Assembly: GCA_018242445.1 (NCBI GenBank)
Contig: JAFEBW010000009.1
Coordinates: forward strand, 1 to 64,000
From: Pseudomonadota bacterium
Lineage (GTDB): Bacteria > Pseudomonadota > Gammaproteobacteria > Xanthomonadales > Xanthomonadaceae
Reading direction: 5' to 3'
Length of the DNA stretch: 64,000 nt
The notes under the pieces are model-generated. The model was given only the letters and a program-made list of their open reading frames with translations, made no database searches and was not told the DNA's origin. A program made the position numbers and the translations under genes. The first letter of the stretch is position 1. The number at the start of each line of letters is the position of its first letter. This document shows, piece by piece, positions 29,411-41,452 of the stretch.

Positions 29411-31216
29411 TCACCCCGGCTCGCTGGACGCGGTCGGGGTGGATTGCGTGTCGGCCTGGAACAATTCCTGCAATTCCCGCCGCGCTTCCTGCGCGGTCTG
29501 GATCAGCGCGCTCTCGTCGTCGTGCACCAGATATTGCTCGGCGAGCAGTTTCTCGTCGTACATGCGGAAACGTTCGACACGGTCGGCCGCGACCTCCGGC
29601 GCAAAGCCCAGCGCTTCGAGCACGCCGCGCGTCAGATCCAGGCTGCCATGCAGGGTTTCGCGCACCACCCCGTCCACGTTCAGATCCATCAGCTTGTAGG
29701 CATGCTGGCGGTTGCGCGCGCGCGCGTACACTTTCAGATGCGGAAACAGGCGCTTGACCAACCGCGCGGTGCGCACGTTGATCTCCGGGTCGTCGGTGGC
29801 GACCACGAACACTTCGGCGCGGTCGGCATGCGCGGCGCGCAACAGGTCGGCACGCGACGGATCGCCGAAGTAAATCTGGTTGCCGAAGCGGCGCATGAAA
29901 TCGACCTGCTCGGCGCTGTGCTCCAGCGCGGTGAAGGAAATCTTCTGGGCGAGCAGCACACGGCCGACGATCTGCCCGACCCGGCCGAAACCGGCGATGA
30001 TGACGCGCGGGTGCTCGTTGTCGATGGCATCGAACGGGCGCCTGGGTTTCGCGTCCGGGTGCGCGGCCAGCCAGTTCGATGCGGCCATCACCAGCAGCGG
30101 CGTGGCGGCCATGCTCAGGCCGACCACCGCCACCAGTTCATCATGCAAGCTGACGTCGATCAGGCGCGCCCGCAGCGCCTGCGCGAACACCACGAAGGCG
30201 AATTCGCCACCCAGCGCCAGCGCCGCGGCGAGCATCAACGATGCGCGTGCGCGCAGCTTGCCCAGTCGCCCCAGCGCGAACAGCAGCACGCCCTTGACCG
30301 CCAGCAGCACGGCCACGCCCAGCGCGATCAGCACCGGCTGGCGCGCGACCAGATGCAAGTCCAGGCTCATGCCCACGGCCATGAAGAACAGGCCCAGCAG
30401 CAGGCCCTTGAACGGCTCGATCTGCGCTTCCAGCGCGTGCCGGAACTCGGAGTCGGCCAGCAGCACGCCGGCGAGGAACGCGCCCAGCCCCATCCCCAGC
30501 CCGGCCTGCTGCATCAACCACGCGGTGCCGGCGACCACCAGCAACGAGGTCGCGGTGAACACCTCGGGCATGCCGGTGGCCGCGACCACGCGGAACACCT
30601 GCCGCAACACCAGTCGCCCGACCACGACCACGCCGACCACCGCGCCCAGCGCCTGCAAAGCCGACTGCCACATCGGCACGCCCGCATGCGCCGCCTGCAT
30701 GCCGCCCAGCAGCGGGATCGCCACCAGCAAAGGGATCGCGGCCAGATCCTGAAACAGCAGGATGGCGAACGACAGACGCCCGAAGTCGGTGGTCAGCTCC
30801 TTGCGCTCGGCGAGCAATTGCAGGCCGACCGCGGTGGACGACAACGCCAGCCCCGCGCCGACCACGAAGGCCGCCTTGCCGCCCAGCCCGCAGGCGATCA
30901 ACAAGCCGGCGAACACCGCCGCCGTCAGCAGCACCTGCAGGCCGCCGACACCGAACACCTTGCGCCGCATCACCCACAACCGTGCCGGCGACAGTTCCAG
31001 GCCGATGATGAACAGCAGCATCACCACGCCGAACTCGGAAGCGCCGAGAATGCGCTGCGGGTCGCGCACGAGTTGCATCCCCTGCGGCCCCAGCGCCACG
31101 CCGGCGGCGAGGTAGCCGAGCACCGCACCCAGACCGAGCTTGCGGAACAGCGGCACCGCGATCACCGCGGCGAGCAGGAAGACGAGGGCGATTTCGAGAT
31201 AACCGGCACCGTGCAT
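29411..31216 (-). CDS. kefB: KefB/KefC-type K+/H+ antiporter (CPA2) with TrkA-N domain
   Basis: The 601-residue inner-membrane protein has about 12-13 hydrophobic segments, GYLAAGVALGPQGMQL near the N-terminus, the FIIGLEL block of CPA2 antiporters and a LFQDLAAIPLL segment. From about residue 400 a cytoplasmic Rossmann domain (VIIAGFGRVGQIVGRVLL) binds nucleotide and would control gating. Its length equals that of E. coli KefB. No ancillary KefG/KefF gene is adjacent. The ATG at 31216 was preferred over the GTG two codons upstream. A second antiporter of the YbaL branch is at 45279. Confidence 0.85.
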   Translation of the reverse strand: MHGAGYLEIALVFLLAAVIAVPLFRKLGLGAVLGYLAAGVALGPQGMQLVRDPQRILGASEFGVVMLLFIIGLELSPARLWVMRRKVFGVGGLQVLLTAAVFAGLLIACGLGGKAAFVVGAGLALSSTAVGLQLLAERKELTTDFGRLSFAILLFQDLAAIPLLVAIPLLGGMQAAHAGVPMWQSALQALGAVVGVVVVGRLVLRQVFRVVAATGMPEVFTATSLLVVAGTAWLMQQAGLGMGLGAFLAGVLLADSEFRHALEAQIEPFKGLLLGLFFMAVGMSLDLHLVARQPVLIALGVAVLLAVKGVLLFALGRLGKLRARASLMLAAALALGGEFAFVVFAQALRARLIDVSLHDELVAVVGLSMAATPLLVMAASNWLAAHPDAKPRRPFDAIDNEHPRVIIAGFGRVGQIVGRVLLAQKISFTALEHSAEQVDFMRRFGNQIYFGDPSRADLLRAAHADRAEVFVVATDDPEINVRTARLVKRLFPHLKVYARARNRQHAYKLMDLNVDGVVRETLHGSLDLTRGVLEALGFAPEVAADRVERFRMYDEKLLAEQYLVHDDESALIQTAQEARRELQELFQADTQSTPTASSEPG

Positions 31217-31342
31217 GTGCACAGGGTACGCAGGCGCACGCCCCGCGCACAGGGGCGCGTTGGTTTTTCCCTATCAACACGTGTCGTCGTTATCCGCGTG
31301 CAGGCGGATCGCGACATGCAGTCGTCTTGGAACAGCGCTGTC

Positions 31343-33130
<1,788 letters not shown>

Positions 33131-33210
33131 GGGCTGGCTCCGGGCAGGATGAATGCCCTACTTTGGCATGCCCGGAACCGAAGATTTGCTCCAATGCCGG
33201 GCTGAAATGA

Positions 33211-33235
33211 AAACGCCGGCTCGAGGCCGGCGTTT
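33211..33235 (-). terminator. Rho gene intrinsic terminator
   Basis: Perfect 10-base arms AAACGCCGGC and GCCGGCGTTT with a 5-base loop, followed on the minus strand by TTCATTTC. It starts about 20 bases after the rho stop codon. Confidence 0.8.
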
Positions 33236-33256
33236 CTTGACTCATCAACGCAGGGA

Positions 33257-35041
33257 TCAGCGCTTCATGAAGCGGAAGAACTCCTCGTTGGTCTTGGTGT
33301 CCTTCATCTTGTCGAGCAGGAACTCGATCGCCGCCAGTTCGTCCATCGGGTGCAGCAGCTTGCGCAGGATCCAGATCTTCTGCAGGTAGTCGGGCTCGAT
33401 CAGCAATTCCTCGCGGCGGGTGCCGGAGCGGTTGATGTTGATCGCAGGATAGACGCGCTTCTCGGCGATGCGGCGGTCCAGGTGCACCTCGGAGTTGCCG
33501 GTGCCCTTGAACTCCTCGTAGATCACCTCGTCCATCTTGCTGCCGGTGTCGATCAGGGCGGTGGCGATGATGGTCAGCGAGCCGCCTTCCTCGACGTTGC
33601 GCGCCGCGCCGAAGAAGCGCTTGGGGCGATGCAGTGCGTTGGCGTCCACGCCGCCGGAGAGCACCTTGCCCGAGGATGGCACGACGTTGTTGTAGGCGCG
33701 CGCCAGTCGGGTGATGGAATCGAGCAGGATGACGACGTCGCGCTTGTGCTCGACCAGGCGCTTGGCGCGCTCGATCACCATCTCGGCGACCTGCACGTGG
33801 CGCGCGGCCGGCTCGTCGAAGGTCGAGGAGATCACCTCGCCGCGCACGGTGCGCTGCATCTCGGTGACTTCCTCCGGGCGCTCGTCGATCAGCAGCACGA
33901 TCAGGTGCGCCTCGGGGTGGTTGGCCATGATCGCCTGCGCGACGTGCTGCAGCATCATGGTCTTGCCGGACTTGGGCTGGCTGACGATCAGGCCGCGCTG
34001 GCCCTTGCCCTGCGGGGCCATCAGATCGAGGATGCGACCGGTGATGTCCTCGGTGGAGCCGTTGCCGCGCTCCAGATGGAAGGCCTTGCGCGGGAACAGC
34101 GGGGTGAGGTTCTCGAACAGCGCCTTGTTCTTCGACGCCTCCGGCGGCTCGCCGTTGATCGCGTTGACCTGCGAGAGCGCGAAGTAGCGCTCGCCCGGCT
34201 TGGGCGAACGGATGCGGCCGGAGAGGTGGTCGCCGGTGCGCAAGTTGAAGCGGCGGATCTGGCTGGGCGAGATGTAGGTGTCGTCCGGGCCGGCCAGATA
34301 CGAGGCCTCGTGCGCGCGCAGGAAGCCGAAGCCGTCGGGCAGGATCTCCAGCACGCCGTCGGCGGCAACGCCCTCGCCGTAGCGGGTGAGCACCTTCAGC
34401 AGGGCGAAGATCACGTCCTGCTTGCGCATGCGCGCCACGCCCTCGGAGATGCCAAGCTTGTCGGCGATGTCCATCAACTGATACGCCGGCATCTTCTTCA
34501 GGTCGGCCAGCGTGTAGACCGGGAAATCGGGCGGCAGCGTCGGCAGCGGTTGGCTGTCGTAGCTCTCGCCGCCCTCGTTGCCGCGGTTGTCGTTGCCGCG
34601 CTGCGGATTGTTGTTGTCGCGATGGCCTTCGCGGTTCTGGTCGCGCTCGCGGTTGCGCTCGCGACGGTCGCGGAAGCGCTCGCGGCGGCTTTGGCGGTGG
34701 GATGGCTGCGGCGGCGAAGCGCCGTCTTCCGATGCCGTCGGCGCAGCGCCAGCGGGGGCTGCGGTGGCGTGTTCAGCCCCGCCTGCCGCCTCCATCGGAA
34801 CCGGCGCGGCGGCATCCGGCGACGTCACGGCAGGCGCGGCTGCCGCGGGCACCGGCCTCGGCGGTGGTGGCGACGGCGGGCTGACGACCTCGGCAGGCGC
34901 TGCGGGCGGCGCGTCGGGCGCCGTGGGCGCGGCATCGGCCGGCGACGTGGTGGCGGAAGCATCAGCTGCGGTTGCGGCCTTGCGGACATGCCGGGTGCGC
35001 TTGACGGCGACCTCGGCGGTCTCGTGATCGGATTCGGACAC
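33257..35041 (-). CDS. rho: Transcription termination factor Rho with long disordered N-terminal insertion
   Basis: Hexameric RNA helicase that ends transcription. The conserved part begins near residue 175 ([20 protein letters not shown]), then the RNA-binding DGFGFLR block, Walker A (SQPKSGKT, near 354-361), and the [18 protein letters not shown] and [15 protein letters not shown] regions. The first about 170 residues are low complexity: Ala/Pro-rich, then an Arg/Asp/Asn-rich part ([20 protein letters not shown]). The total of 594 compares with 419 in E. coli. GTG 35041 was chosen since it begins [15 protein letters not shown]; the ribosome site is weak, so the start is uncertain. The rho-trxA-rhlB cluster is typical of gammaproteobacteria. 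Confidence 0.94.
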   Translation of the reverse strand: MSESDHETAEVAVKRTRHVRKAATAADASATTSPADAAPTAPDAPPAAPAEVVSPPSPPPPRPVPAAAAPAVTSPDAAAPVPMEAAGGAEHATAAPAGAAPTASEDGASPPQPSHRQSRRERFRDRRERNRERDQNREGHRDNNNPQRGNDNRGNEGGESYDSQPLPTLPPDFPVYTLADLKKMPAYQLMDIADKLGISEGVARMRKQDVIFALLKVLTRYGEGVAADGVLEILPDGFGFLRAHEASYLAGPDDTYISPSQIRRFNLRTGDHLSGRIRSPKPGERYFALSQVNAINGEPPEASKNKALFENLTPLFPRKAFHLERGNGSTEDITGRILDLMAPQGKGQRGLIVSQPKSGKTMMLQHVAQAIMANHPEAHLIVLLIDERPEEVTEMQRTVRGEVISSTFDEPAARHVQVAEMVIERAKRLVEHKRDVVILLDSITRLARAYNNVVPSSGKVLSGGVDANALHRPKRFFGAARNVEEGGSLTIIATALIDTGSKMDEVIYEEFKGTGNSEVHLDRRIAEKRVYPAININRSGTRREELLIEPDYLQKIWILRKLLHPMDELAAIEFLLDKMKDTKTNEEFFRFMKR

Positions 35042-35228
35042 GGAGTGACCCTGAAGGAGGGCTTGGGAGGGGATGGCGTGATGGGACGCTGGAAAGCGCG
35101 TCGGGGATCGCGGTAGCCGGCCCTGCCGGCGGCGCATGGGGCAACGCTAACATTGCCCGCGCGTGGCGGCAAGTCGCCGAGGCTTGCTCATCGAGGACGG
35201 TTCAGGCTTGCGACCGCACGAGACAACG

Positions 35229-35283
35229 CTTGATGCCCTCTCCCACTGGGAGAGGGTGCCGAAGGCGGGTGAGGGAATTTTTT
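35229..35283. repeat. CCCTCTCCC/GGGAGAGGG palindrome with GGGTGAGGG tail
   Basis: CCCTCTCCCACTGGGAGAGG is followed by TGCCGAAGGCGGGTGAGGGA and a T7 tract. It sits in the 390-bp gap between rho (35041) and trxA (35432), directly before the longer element at 35300-35422. The gap holds nothing else recognisable except the rho promoter zone near 35042-35200. Confidence 0.75.
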
Positions 35284-35299
35284 TCGAGTGGACGGCTTG

Positions 35300-35422
35300 C
35301 CCTCATCCGCCCCCGCCGGAGCACTCGCTTTGCGCCCCGGCCTTCGCGCCCGCGCGGAGGCATTCGATGGTGCGCGAACCCGTGGTTCGCAAGCGCGACA
35401 ACTCATCCCAAGGGGAGAAGGG
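35300..35422 (+). repeat. 123-bp dispersed repeat, intergenic copy homologous to the mpl insertion
   Basis: It runs from CCCTCATCCGCC to AAGGGGAGAAGGG. It matches the reverse complement of 4693-4814 over nearly its full length; shared blocks include GCGCCCCGGCCT, CGGAGGCATTCGATG, TGGTTCGCAAGCGC and ACTCATCCCA/TCTCATCCCA. The frame that is open in mpl is open here too. This copy shows that the mpl insertion belongs to a mobile family. Confidence 0.85.
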
Positions 35423-35431
35423 AAAACGCGC

Positions 35432-35761
35432 TCACGCAATCCCGCGGTCGATGAACTGCACCAACTGGTTGCGCGCCACCGCGCCGACCTGGGTGGCGTG
35501 CACCTTGCCGTCGCGGAACAGCATCAGGGTGGGGATGTTGCGCACCGCGTACTGGCGCGGGGTGGTCATGTTCTGCTCGATGTTGAGTTTCACCACCTTC
35601 AGGCGGCCGGTATAGACCTCGGCCAGCTCCTCCACCATCGGCGCGATCATCTTGCACGGCCCGCACCACTCGGCCCAGAAGTCCACGAGGACAGGCTCTT
35701 TCGACTTGAGCACCTGGGCTTCGAATTCGGAATCCTTGACGCTGGCAACGTGCTCGCTCAC
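35432..35761 (-). CDS. trxA: Thioredoxin
   Basis: Disulfide reductant of the cytoplasm, 109 residues. The active site WCGPC is at residues 32-36, with [20 protein letters not shown], and the cis-Pro is in [12 protein letters not shown] 35761 is used as start, with AGGAG 8 bases upstream; an ATG is not available in the conserved N-terminus ([17 protein letters not shown]). It is divergent from rhlB, and rho lies downstream on the same strand past the repeats. Confidence 0.96.
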   Translation of the reverse strand: MSEHVASVKDSEFEAQVLKSKEPVLVDFWAEWCGPCKMIAPMVEELAEVYTGRLKVVKLNIEQNMTTPRQYAVRNIPTLMLFRDGKVHATQVGAVARNQLVQFIDRGIA

Positions 35762-35970
35762 GGGTCTTGCTCCTGATCTGGATGATGGAGGCCGGGCGGA
35801 GCCGGCGATGCGATGGGCTACAATGGGGGCTGATCGCCGCGCTTCAAGCATTCCGCCACCAGCGCAGCGCCTCCAGACACGGGCAGTGTGCGATCTGCCG
35901 CCCGCGCGCGCAAGCACGCCGCGCCGCCACGCGCGACACGCAACCCGCGCGCCACTTTTCAAGAATCAGC

Positions 35971-37827
35971 ATGACCGACAAGCCGCTGACCGATATCGCC
36001 CTTTCCAGCTTCGACCTGCATCCGAGCCTGCTCGAAGGCTTGACCCGGGCCGGATTCACCCGCTGCACGCCGATCCAGGCGCTGACCCTGCCGCTGGCCC
36101 TGCACGGGCGCGATGTCGCCGGGCAGGCGCAGACCGGCACCGGCAAGACGCTGGCCTTCCTCGTGGCCACCATCGACCGCCTGCTCAAGCGCCCGGCATT
36201 GGCCACCCGCGGCGACGCCGATCCGCGCGCGCTGATCCTCGCGCCGACCCGCGAGCTGGCGATCCAGATCCACAAGGACGCACTGGCCTTCGGCTCGGCG
36301 CTGGGCATCAAATACGCGCTGGTCTACGGCGGCGTGGATTACGACAAGCAGCGCGAGATCCTGCAGCACGGCGCGGACATCATCATCGCCACGCCCGGGC
36401 GGCTGATCGACTACGTCAAGCAGCACAAAGTCGTCAGCCTGCACGCCTGCGAGGTGTGCGTGCTCGACGAGGCCGACCGCATGTTCGACCTCGGCTTCAT
36501 CAAGGACATCCGTTTCCTGCTGCGGCGCATGCCCGGCTGCAAGGAGCGCCAGACCCTGCTGTTCTCGGCCACGCTGAGCCATCGCGTGCTGGAGCTGGCC
36601 TACGAGCACATGAACGAGCCGGAAAAACTCGTCGTCGAAACCGAGTCGGTGACCACCGCGCGGGTGCGGCAGAAGATCTATTTCCCGGCCAACGAGGAAA
36701 AGATCCCGCTGCTGATCGGCCTGCTCACCCGTACCGAGGGCGTGCGCACGATGGTGTTCGTCAACACCAAGGCGTGGGTGGAGAACGTGGCCAAGGCGCT
36801 CGAACGCGCCGGCTTCCGCGTCGGGGTGATTTCCGGCGACGTGCCGCAGAAAAAGCGCGAGAGCCTGCTCAACCGCTTCAAGCGCGCCGATCTGGAAATC
36901 CTCGTCGCCACCGACGTGGCCGCGCGCGGGCTGCACATCGACGGCGTCTCCCACGTGTTCAATTTCGACCTGCCCTTCGATGCCGAGGACTACGTCCACC
37001 GCATCGGCCGCACCGCTCGGCTGGGCGCCGAGGGCGACGCGATCAGCTTCGCCTGCGAGCGCTACGCGCAGTCGCTGCCGGACATCGAGGCCTACATCGA
37101 ACAGAAGATCCCAACCGCCTCGGTCGATCCCGAACTGCTGGTGCCGGTGCCGCGCAAGCCGCGCGCCCCGGTGCCGCAGGTCGAAGGCGAAGAACCGGTC
37201 GAGAGCATCAGCCAGATCTACCGCGAAGTGCGGCAGGCGCAGAAGGAAGAAGGCGGGCACCGTGGCGGCGGCCGCGGCACCTCGCGCGGCGGATCGTCAC
37301 GCGGCAGTCCTGCGCACGGCGGCCGACCGGGTGGCGCGGGGCGATCGGGCAGCGGACACGCGGGTCACGGCAGCGCGGGACACGGCGGCTCGCGTCGCGC
37401 ACACGGCGGCCACGGCGCGCACGCTGATGCACAACACGGGCAAGCGGCAGCCGCGAGCGGAACCCCCCACGCAACGCCCGCGGTCTCTGGCACCGACGCC
37501 ACGTCGGCTCCCGCACCCGCCCTCGAGGGTGCCGAGCGCACGCGCAAACCGCGACGTCGGCGCGGCGGCCGGCGTCGCAGCGACGGCGAAAACGCAGCGG
37601 TCGTCACCGGCACCGAGATCACCCAGCGCCTGCCCGAAGTCAGCGACGAGCACGCCGTGCAGGCGCGCGACGGCAAGCCCCACGCCGCCCCACGCGACGC
37701 CGGCCCGCCGGCCCACGCGCCCGAGGCCAAGGCTCCGACCGCCAAGGCGGCCAAGGCCTCGCTGTTCGCGAAGCTCAAGCAAGGCCTGAAAAAACTGGTC
37801 AAGCGTCCGCCGCGCAGCGGGCACTGA
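35971..37827 (+). CDS. rhlB: ATP-dependent RNA helicase RhlB with a long basic C-terminal extension
   Basis: DEAD-box helicase that works with the RNA degradosome in enterobacteria. The core (1-400) has the Q motif [37 protein letters not shown] ([13 protein letters not shown]), SAT and [10 protein letters not shown]. The total is 618 residues against 421 in E. coli. The tail has a Gly/Arg/His/Ser-rich part ([20 protein letters not shown]), an Arg block ([11 protein letters not shown]) and an Ala/Lys-rich end ([17 protein letters not shown]) that could bind RNA. ATG 35971 was chosen as it precedes the Q motif with a normal spacing. A TACAAT -10 candidate lies at 35819-35824. Confidence 0.94.
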   Translation: MTDKPLTDIALSSFDLHPSLLEGLTRAGFTRCTPIQALTLPLALHGRDVAGQAQTGTGKTLAFLVATIDRLLKRPALATRGDADPRALILAPTRELAIQIHKDALAFGSALGIKYALVYGGVDYDKQREILQHGADIIIATPGRLIDYVKQHKVVSLHACEVCVLDEADRMFDLGFIKDIRFLLRRMPGCKERQTLLFSATLSHRVLELAYEHMNEPEKLVVETESVTTARVRQKIYFPANEEKIPLLIGLLTRTEGVRTMVFVNTKAWVENVAKALERAGFRVGVISGDVPQKKRESLLNRFKRADLEILVATDVAARGLHIDGVSHVFNFDLPFDAEDYVHRIGRTARLGAEGDAISFACERYAQSLPDIEAYIEQKIPTASVDPELLVPVPRKPRAPVPQVEGEEPVESISQIYREVRQAQKEEGGHRGGGRGTSRGGSSRGSPAHGGRPGGAGRSGSGHAGHGSAGHGGSRRAHGGHGAHADAQHGQAAAASGTPHATPAVSGTDATSAPAPALEGAERTRKPRRRRGGRRRSDGENAAVVTGTEITQRLPEVSDEHAVQARDGKPHAAPRDAGPPAHAPEAKAPTAKAAKASLFAKLKQGLKKLVKRPPRSGH

Positions 37828-37914
37828 GGTAGCCGAGGCCGTTCGTATCTTTCATGCCTCATCGGCACGGGCGATACTTCCCACCCCACCGCAGCAACCT
37901 CGGTCTGATCGACG

Positions 37915-38601
37915 ATGACCCTGCTCCGCTTCGATGCTGTCGGCAAACGCTACGCGGGCGGCCACGAGGCGCTGGCCGACGTGAGTTTCGCGGTCGAGGC
38001 CGGGCAGATGCTGTTCATCACCGGCCATTCCGGCGCCGGCAAGACCACCTTGATGCGCCTGATCCACCTCGCCGAGCAGCCCAGCCGCGGGGTGGTGCTG
38101 ATGGAGGATCGCAACCTCGCGCGCCTGCGCGGCCGGCAGGTCGCGTTGCAGCGCCGGCGCGTGGGCGTGGTGTTTCAGGATCATCGCCTGCTGATGGATC
38201 GCAGCGTGTTCGAGAACGTGGCGATGCCGCTGGTGATCGCCGGCGTGCCGCGCGCGGAGATCGCCGTGCGCGTGCGCAAGGGCCTGGAGAAAGTAGGATT
38301 GGCGACGCGCGAACTGGCGCGCCCGCGCGAGCTGTCCACCGGCGAGCAGCAGCGCGTGGGCATCGCCCGCGCGGTGGTCGCGCAGCCGCCGCTGCTGATC
38401 GCCGACGAGCCCACCGGCAACCTCGACCCCACGCTGGCCGAGGAAATCATGGATCTGTTCGCCGCCCTGCCCGCGCAGGGCACGACGGTGATGGTGGCCA
38501 CCCACGACCTCGGCCTGGTCAAGCGCATGCGCAAGCGCACCCTGGTGCTCGACCACGGCCGCCTGCTCGACGATATCCCGGCCACGGAGCTGGCCGCATG
38601 A
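37915..38601 (+). CDS. ftsE: Cell division ATP-binding protein FtsE
   Basis: ABC ATPase that, with FtsX, transmits division-ring signals to periplasmic murein hydrolase activation. The 228-residue product has Walker A GHSGAGKTT, the FQDHRLLMDRSVFENV Q-loop region typical of FtsE, a signature read as LSTGEQQRVGIARA (Thr in place of the common Gly) and Walker B LLIADEPTGNLD. ATG 37915. The stop overlaps the ftsX start by the ATGA pattern. It follows rhlB by 87 bases. Confidence 0.96.
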   Translation: MTLLRFDAVGKRYAGGHEALADVSFAVEAGQMLFITGHSGAGKTTLMRLIHLAEQPSRGVVLMEDRNLARLRGRQVALQRRRVGVVFQDHRLLMDRSVFENVAMPLVIAGVPRAEIAVRVRKGLEKVGLATRELARPRELSTGEQQRVGIARAVVAQPPLLIADEPTGNLDPTLAEEIMDLFAALPAQGTTVMVATHDLGLVKRMRKRTLVLDHGRLLDDIPATELAA

Positions 38602-39599
38602 ACGCGCCCGCGACGCCGCGCGTGGATGCCGACACGCTCAAGGCCGCCAAGGCCACGGTCTCCGCACGCCGCAAGCGCCGCGGCCCGCTCGCGCCGGTGC
38701 GCCACTGGCTGGGCCTGCACGCGCACGGGCTGTTCTCCAGCCTCGGGCGGATGGCACAGCGGCCGCTGGCGGCGGCGATGACGATCGCGATGATGGCGAT
38801 CGCGATCGCCCTGCCGGTGGCGCTGTGGCTGACCCTGGCCAACGTGCAGCGTTTCTCCGGCAGCGTGCAGGCCTCGCGGCAGGTGACGGTGTTCCTGCAT
38901 CAGGACATCGGCATGAACCGCGCCGACGCCATCGCCGCGCAATTGCGCGCGCGCCACGACGTGGCCACGGTGACGCTGCGCTCGCCGGAGGAAGGTCTGG
39001 CCGAGTTCCGCAAGATGAGCGGCCTCGCACCGGCCATCGATGCGCTCGACGACAACCCGCTGCCGCCGGTGCTGTTGATCGACCCCAACGACGATGGGGC
39101 TGCGGTCGCCGCCTCGCTCGCGGCCATGCCCGAGGTGGACGTGGTGCAGCAGGATGCGGTCTGGCGCGAGCGCCTGTCGGCATGGCTGAGCTTCGGCACG
39201 CGCATCGCCTGGGTGCTGGCGATCGCGCTGGGCGCGGGCGCGCTGCTGGTGGTCGGCAACACCGTGCGGCTGGACATCCAGCACCGCAGCGAGGAAATCG
39301 GCGTGCTGCAATTCCTCGGCGCCACCGACGGTTTCGTGCGCCGACCCTTCCTGTATCTGGGCGCGCTGTACGGCCTGGCATCCGGCGCGCTGGCGCTGGG
39401 CCTGCTGGCGCTGGCCGGGTTCGCCATCGGTCCGGCGTTGAACCGCCTGGTCGCCAGCTACGGCAGCCATTTCGCCCTGCACGGGCCGGGGGGCATCGGC
39501 ATCGCGGCACTGCTCGGCGGCCCGCTGCTGCTAGGATGGCTGGGCGCATGGCTCGCGACAGGGCATCATTTGCGCGGCAACCGGCCGGTCAAGGACTGA
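38598..39599 (+). CDS. ftsX: Cell division protein FtsX
   Basis: Membrane partner of FtsE, 333 residues. One membrane segment at about residues 58-80 (AAAMTIAMMAIAIALPVALW) is followed by a periplasmic domain (about 85-200: QVTVFLHQDIGMNRADAIAA) and three C-terminal membrane segments separated by the LDIQHRSEEIGVLQFLGATD cytoplasmic loop characteristic of FtsX. The basic N-terminal arm (SARRKRRGPLAPVRHW) is cytoplasmic. The ATG at 38598 overlaps ftsE by four bases. The next gene begins 2 bases after its stop. Confidence 0.94.
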   Translation: MNAPATPRVDADTLKAAKATVSARRKRRGPLAPVRHWLGLHAHGLFSSLGRMAQRPLAAAMTIAMMAIAIALPVALWLTLANVQRFSGSVQASRQVTVFLHQDIGMNRADAIAAQLRARHDVATVTLRSPEEGLAEFRKMSGLAPAIDALDDNPLPPVLLIDPNDDGAAVAASLAAMPEVDVVQQDAVWRERLSAWLSFGTRIAWVLAIALGAGALLVVGNTVRLDIQHRSEEIGVLQFLGATDGFVRRPFLYLGALYGLASGALALGLLALAGFAIGPALNRLVASYGSHFALHGPGGIGIAALLGGPLLLGWLGAWLATGHHLRGNRPVKD

Positions 39600-39601
39600 A
39601 G

Positions 39602-40450
39602 ATGGGCGCAGGCGGCTTCCGTCACATCGATACGCAGTCGCCACGCATCATGGTCGTGGACGGCTCCAAACTCGCGCGCAAGATGATCGAGCAACTGCTG
39701 CGCGCCGAGGTGCCGGAGATGGAGTTCATCGGCTGCGAAACCGGCGCGCAGGCCAAGCAGGCCCTGCTCAGCGGTCAGGTCAACCTGATCACCACCGCGC
39801 TGGCGCTGCCGGACATGGACGGGCTGGAACTGGCCAAGTACATCCGCGAATACACCCCGCAGGCGTTCATCCCGATCATCGTGGTCTCCGGCAACGTGCA
39901 GGAGCGGCTGGAGTCGCGCGACCTGAGTTCGGACGTCACCGATTATTTCGACAAGTCGCTGGGTTTCGGCGCGCTGGCCGCGTTCATCCGCGGCTACGTC
40001 AAGCCCGCCGACGAGCCGGGTGGAGAAGTGCTGTACATCGAGGACAGCCGCGTGGTGGCGGTGGCCACCAAGCGCATGATGGAAAAGCACGGCCTGAAAA
40101 TCACCCACATGGTGACGGTGGAGGAGGCGCTGGAACGCTTGCAGGTGTTCCACGACGATGGCACCCCGCCGCCGGACATCCTGCTCTCGGATGTCTATCT
40201 CAAGGGCGACCTGACCGGCTCGGATCTGCTCGAGCGCGTGCGCCGTGGCATCGGCTATTCCAAGATGGATTTGCCGATCATCATGATGACCGGCGATTCC
40301 GACCCCGCCAACCAGAGCGCCCTGTTGCGCGCCGGCGCGAACGACCTGGTCGAAAAACCCATCGAGGAAAACCTGCTGATCGCCAAGCTGCTGTTCCAGC
40401 TGCGTACCGGCCGCGTGCTGCGCGCCAAGCACGAGGCGATGCGGAGGTGA
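39602..40450 (+). CDS. Double-receiver response regulator with a degenerate first receiver
   Basis: The 282-residue protein has two CheY-like domains and no output domain. Receiver 1 (about 14-130) has only one acid of the acidic pair (IMVVDGSK) and reads TTALALPDMDG, so the phosphorylated Asp is replaced by Ala66. Receiver 2 (about 142-275) looks complete: YIEDSR, phospho-acceptor D197 in LLSDVYLKG, MMTGDSD and the Lys in LVEKPI. It starts 2 bases after ftsX, suggesting co-transcription, which links it in position to division but not in known function. ATG 39602 is the only early start. Confidence 0.85.
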   Translation: MGAGGFRHIDTQSPRIMVVDGSKLARKMIEQLLRAEVPEMEFIGCETGAQAKQALLSGQVNLITTALALPDMDGLELAKYIREYTPQAFIPIIVVSGNVQERLESRDLSSDVTDYFDKSLGFGALAAFIRGYVKPADEPGGEVLYIEDSRVVAVATKRMMEKHGLKITHMVTVEEALERLQVFHDDGTPPPDILLSDVYLKGDLTGSDLLERVRRGIGYSKMDLPIIMMTGDSDPANQSALLRAGANDLVEKPIEENLLIAKLLFQLRTGRVLRAKHEAMRR

Positions 40451-40578
40451 GGCGGGAATCGAGAATGGGAAATCGGGAATCGGTTGAAGCGACGGCGAGG
40501 CGACTCATGGCGTTTCAAGAACAACAGGCTATGTCGTCGACGAAAACGCAGCGCACGTAATGGAACATCGGATGCATT

Positions 40579-40687
40579 CCTTCTCCCTCCGGGAGAAGGT
40601 GGTGCGCAGCGCCGGATGAGGGAAGACAATCGGCGCGCGAGATTTTTCCCTCATCCGCCTTCGGCACCTTCTCCCTCCGGGAGAAGG
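40579..40687. repeat. Repeat doublet with identical inverted-repeat ends
   Basis: Each end is the same 21-bp palindrome, arms CCTTCTCCC/GGGAGAAGG around CTC (40579-40599 and 40667-40687). Inside are GCGCCGGATGAGGGAAGAC and, inverted, TTTTCCCTCATCCGCCTTCG. The ends equal those of the mpl insertion. It lies in the 279-bp gap 40451-40729. Next to it are GGGAATCG repeats (about 40453-40480) and two CCCGAGT units (40703-40718) abutting the ung start. Confidence 0.8.
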
Positions 40688-40729
40688 AACAGCCAATGCC
40701 TCCCGAGTCCCGAGTCCCCGTTCGCTCCC

Positions 40730-41452
40730 GTGCCCACCCCGCCCCCCATCCGCCTCGAACCCTCCTGGAAAGCCCGCGTCGGCGACTGGCTGCTGCGCCC
40801 GCAGATGCAGGCGCTGGCGGCCTTCCTGCGCGCCGAAAAGGCCGCCGGCAAGGCCATCTTCCCGCCGGCTTCGCAGATCTTCGCCGCGCTGGATGCCACG
40901 CCCTTCGATGCGGTGCAGGTGGTCATCCTCGGGCAGGATCCCTACCACGGCCCCGGGCAGGCGCACGGGTTGTGTTTTTCGGTGCTGCCCGGCGTGCCGG
41001 TGCCGCCGTCGCTGGACAACATCTTCAAGGAGATCGGCAGCGATCTGGGTATCAATCGACCCGATCACGGCTGCCTGCTGCCGTGGGCGCGGCGCGGGGT
41101 GCTGCTGCTCAACGCGGTGCTGACGGTGCAGTCCGGGCAGGCAGGCTCGCATCAGGGCAAAGGTTGGGAAGGTTTTACCGACCACGTCATCGACACCCTG
41201 TCGCGCGAGCGCGAAGGCTTGGTGTTCCTGCTCTGGGGCAGTTATGCGCAGGCCAAGGGCAAGCTGATCGACGACCGCCGCCACCGCGTGCTCAAGGCCC
41301 CGCACCCCTCGCCGCTGTCGGCGCACCGCGGCTTCCTCGGCTGCGGGCATTTCTCGGCGGCCAACCGCTGGCTGGCCGGGCGCGGCACGCAGCCGATCGA
41401 CTGGTCGCTGCCGCCGCGGGCGCAGGTCGAGGCGATGCTGGCGGGCGACTGA
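40730..41452 (+). CDS. ung: Uracil-DNA glycosylase, family 1
   Basis: Removes uracil from DNA. The 240-residue product has the water-activating motif [13 protein letters not shown] with D70, the LLLNAVLTV block, [11 protein letters not shown] and the DNA-intercalating [10 protein letters not shown] with H192. Length and order match the E. coli enzyme (229). GTG 40730 was taken because it is the last start before the conserved [15 protein letters not shown]; the sequence upstream is made of repeat DNA (CCCGAGT units, REP doublet), so the native start may have been displaced by it. Confidence 0.95.
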   Translation: MPTPPPIRLEPSWKARVGDWLLRPQMQALAAFLRAEKAAGKAIFPPASQIFAALDATPFDAVQVVILGQDPYHGPGQAHGLCFSVLPGVPVPPSLDNIFKEIGSDLGINRPDHGCLLPWARRGVLLLNAVLTVQSGQAGSHQGKGWEGFTDHVIDTLSREREGLVFLLWGSYAQAKGKLIDDRRHRVLKAPHPSPLSAHRGFLGCGHFSAANRWLAGRGTQPIDWSLPPRAQVEAMLAGD

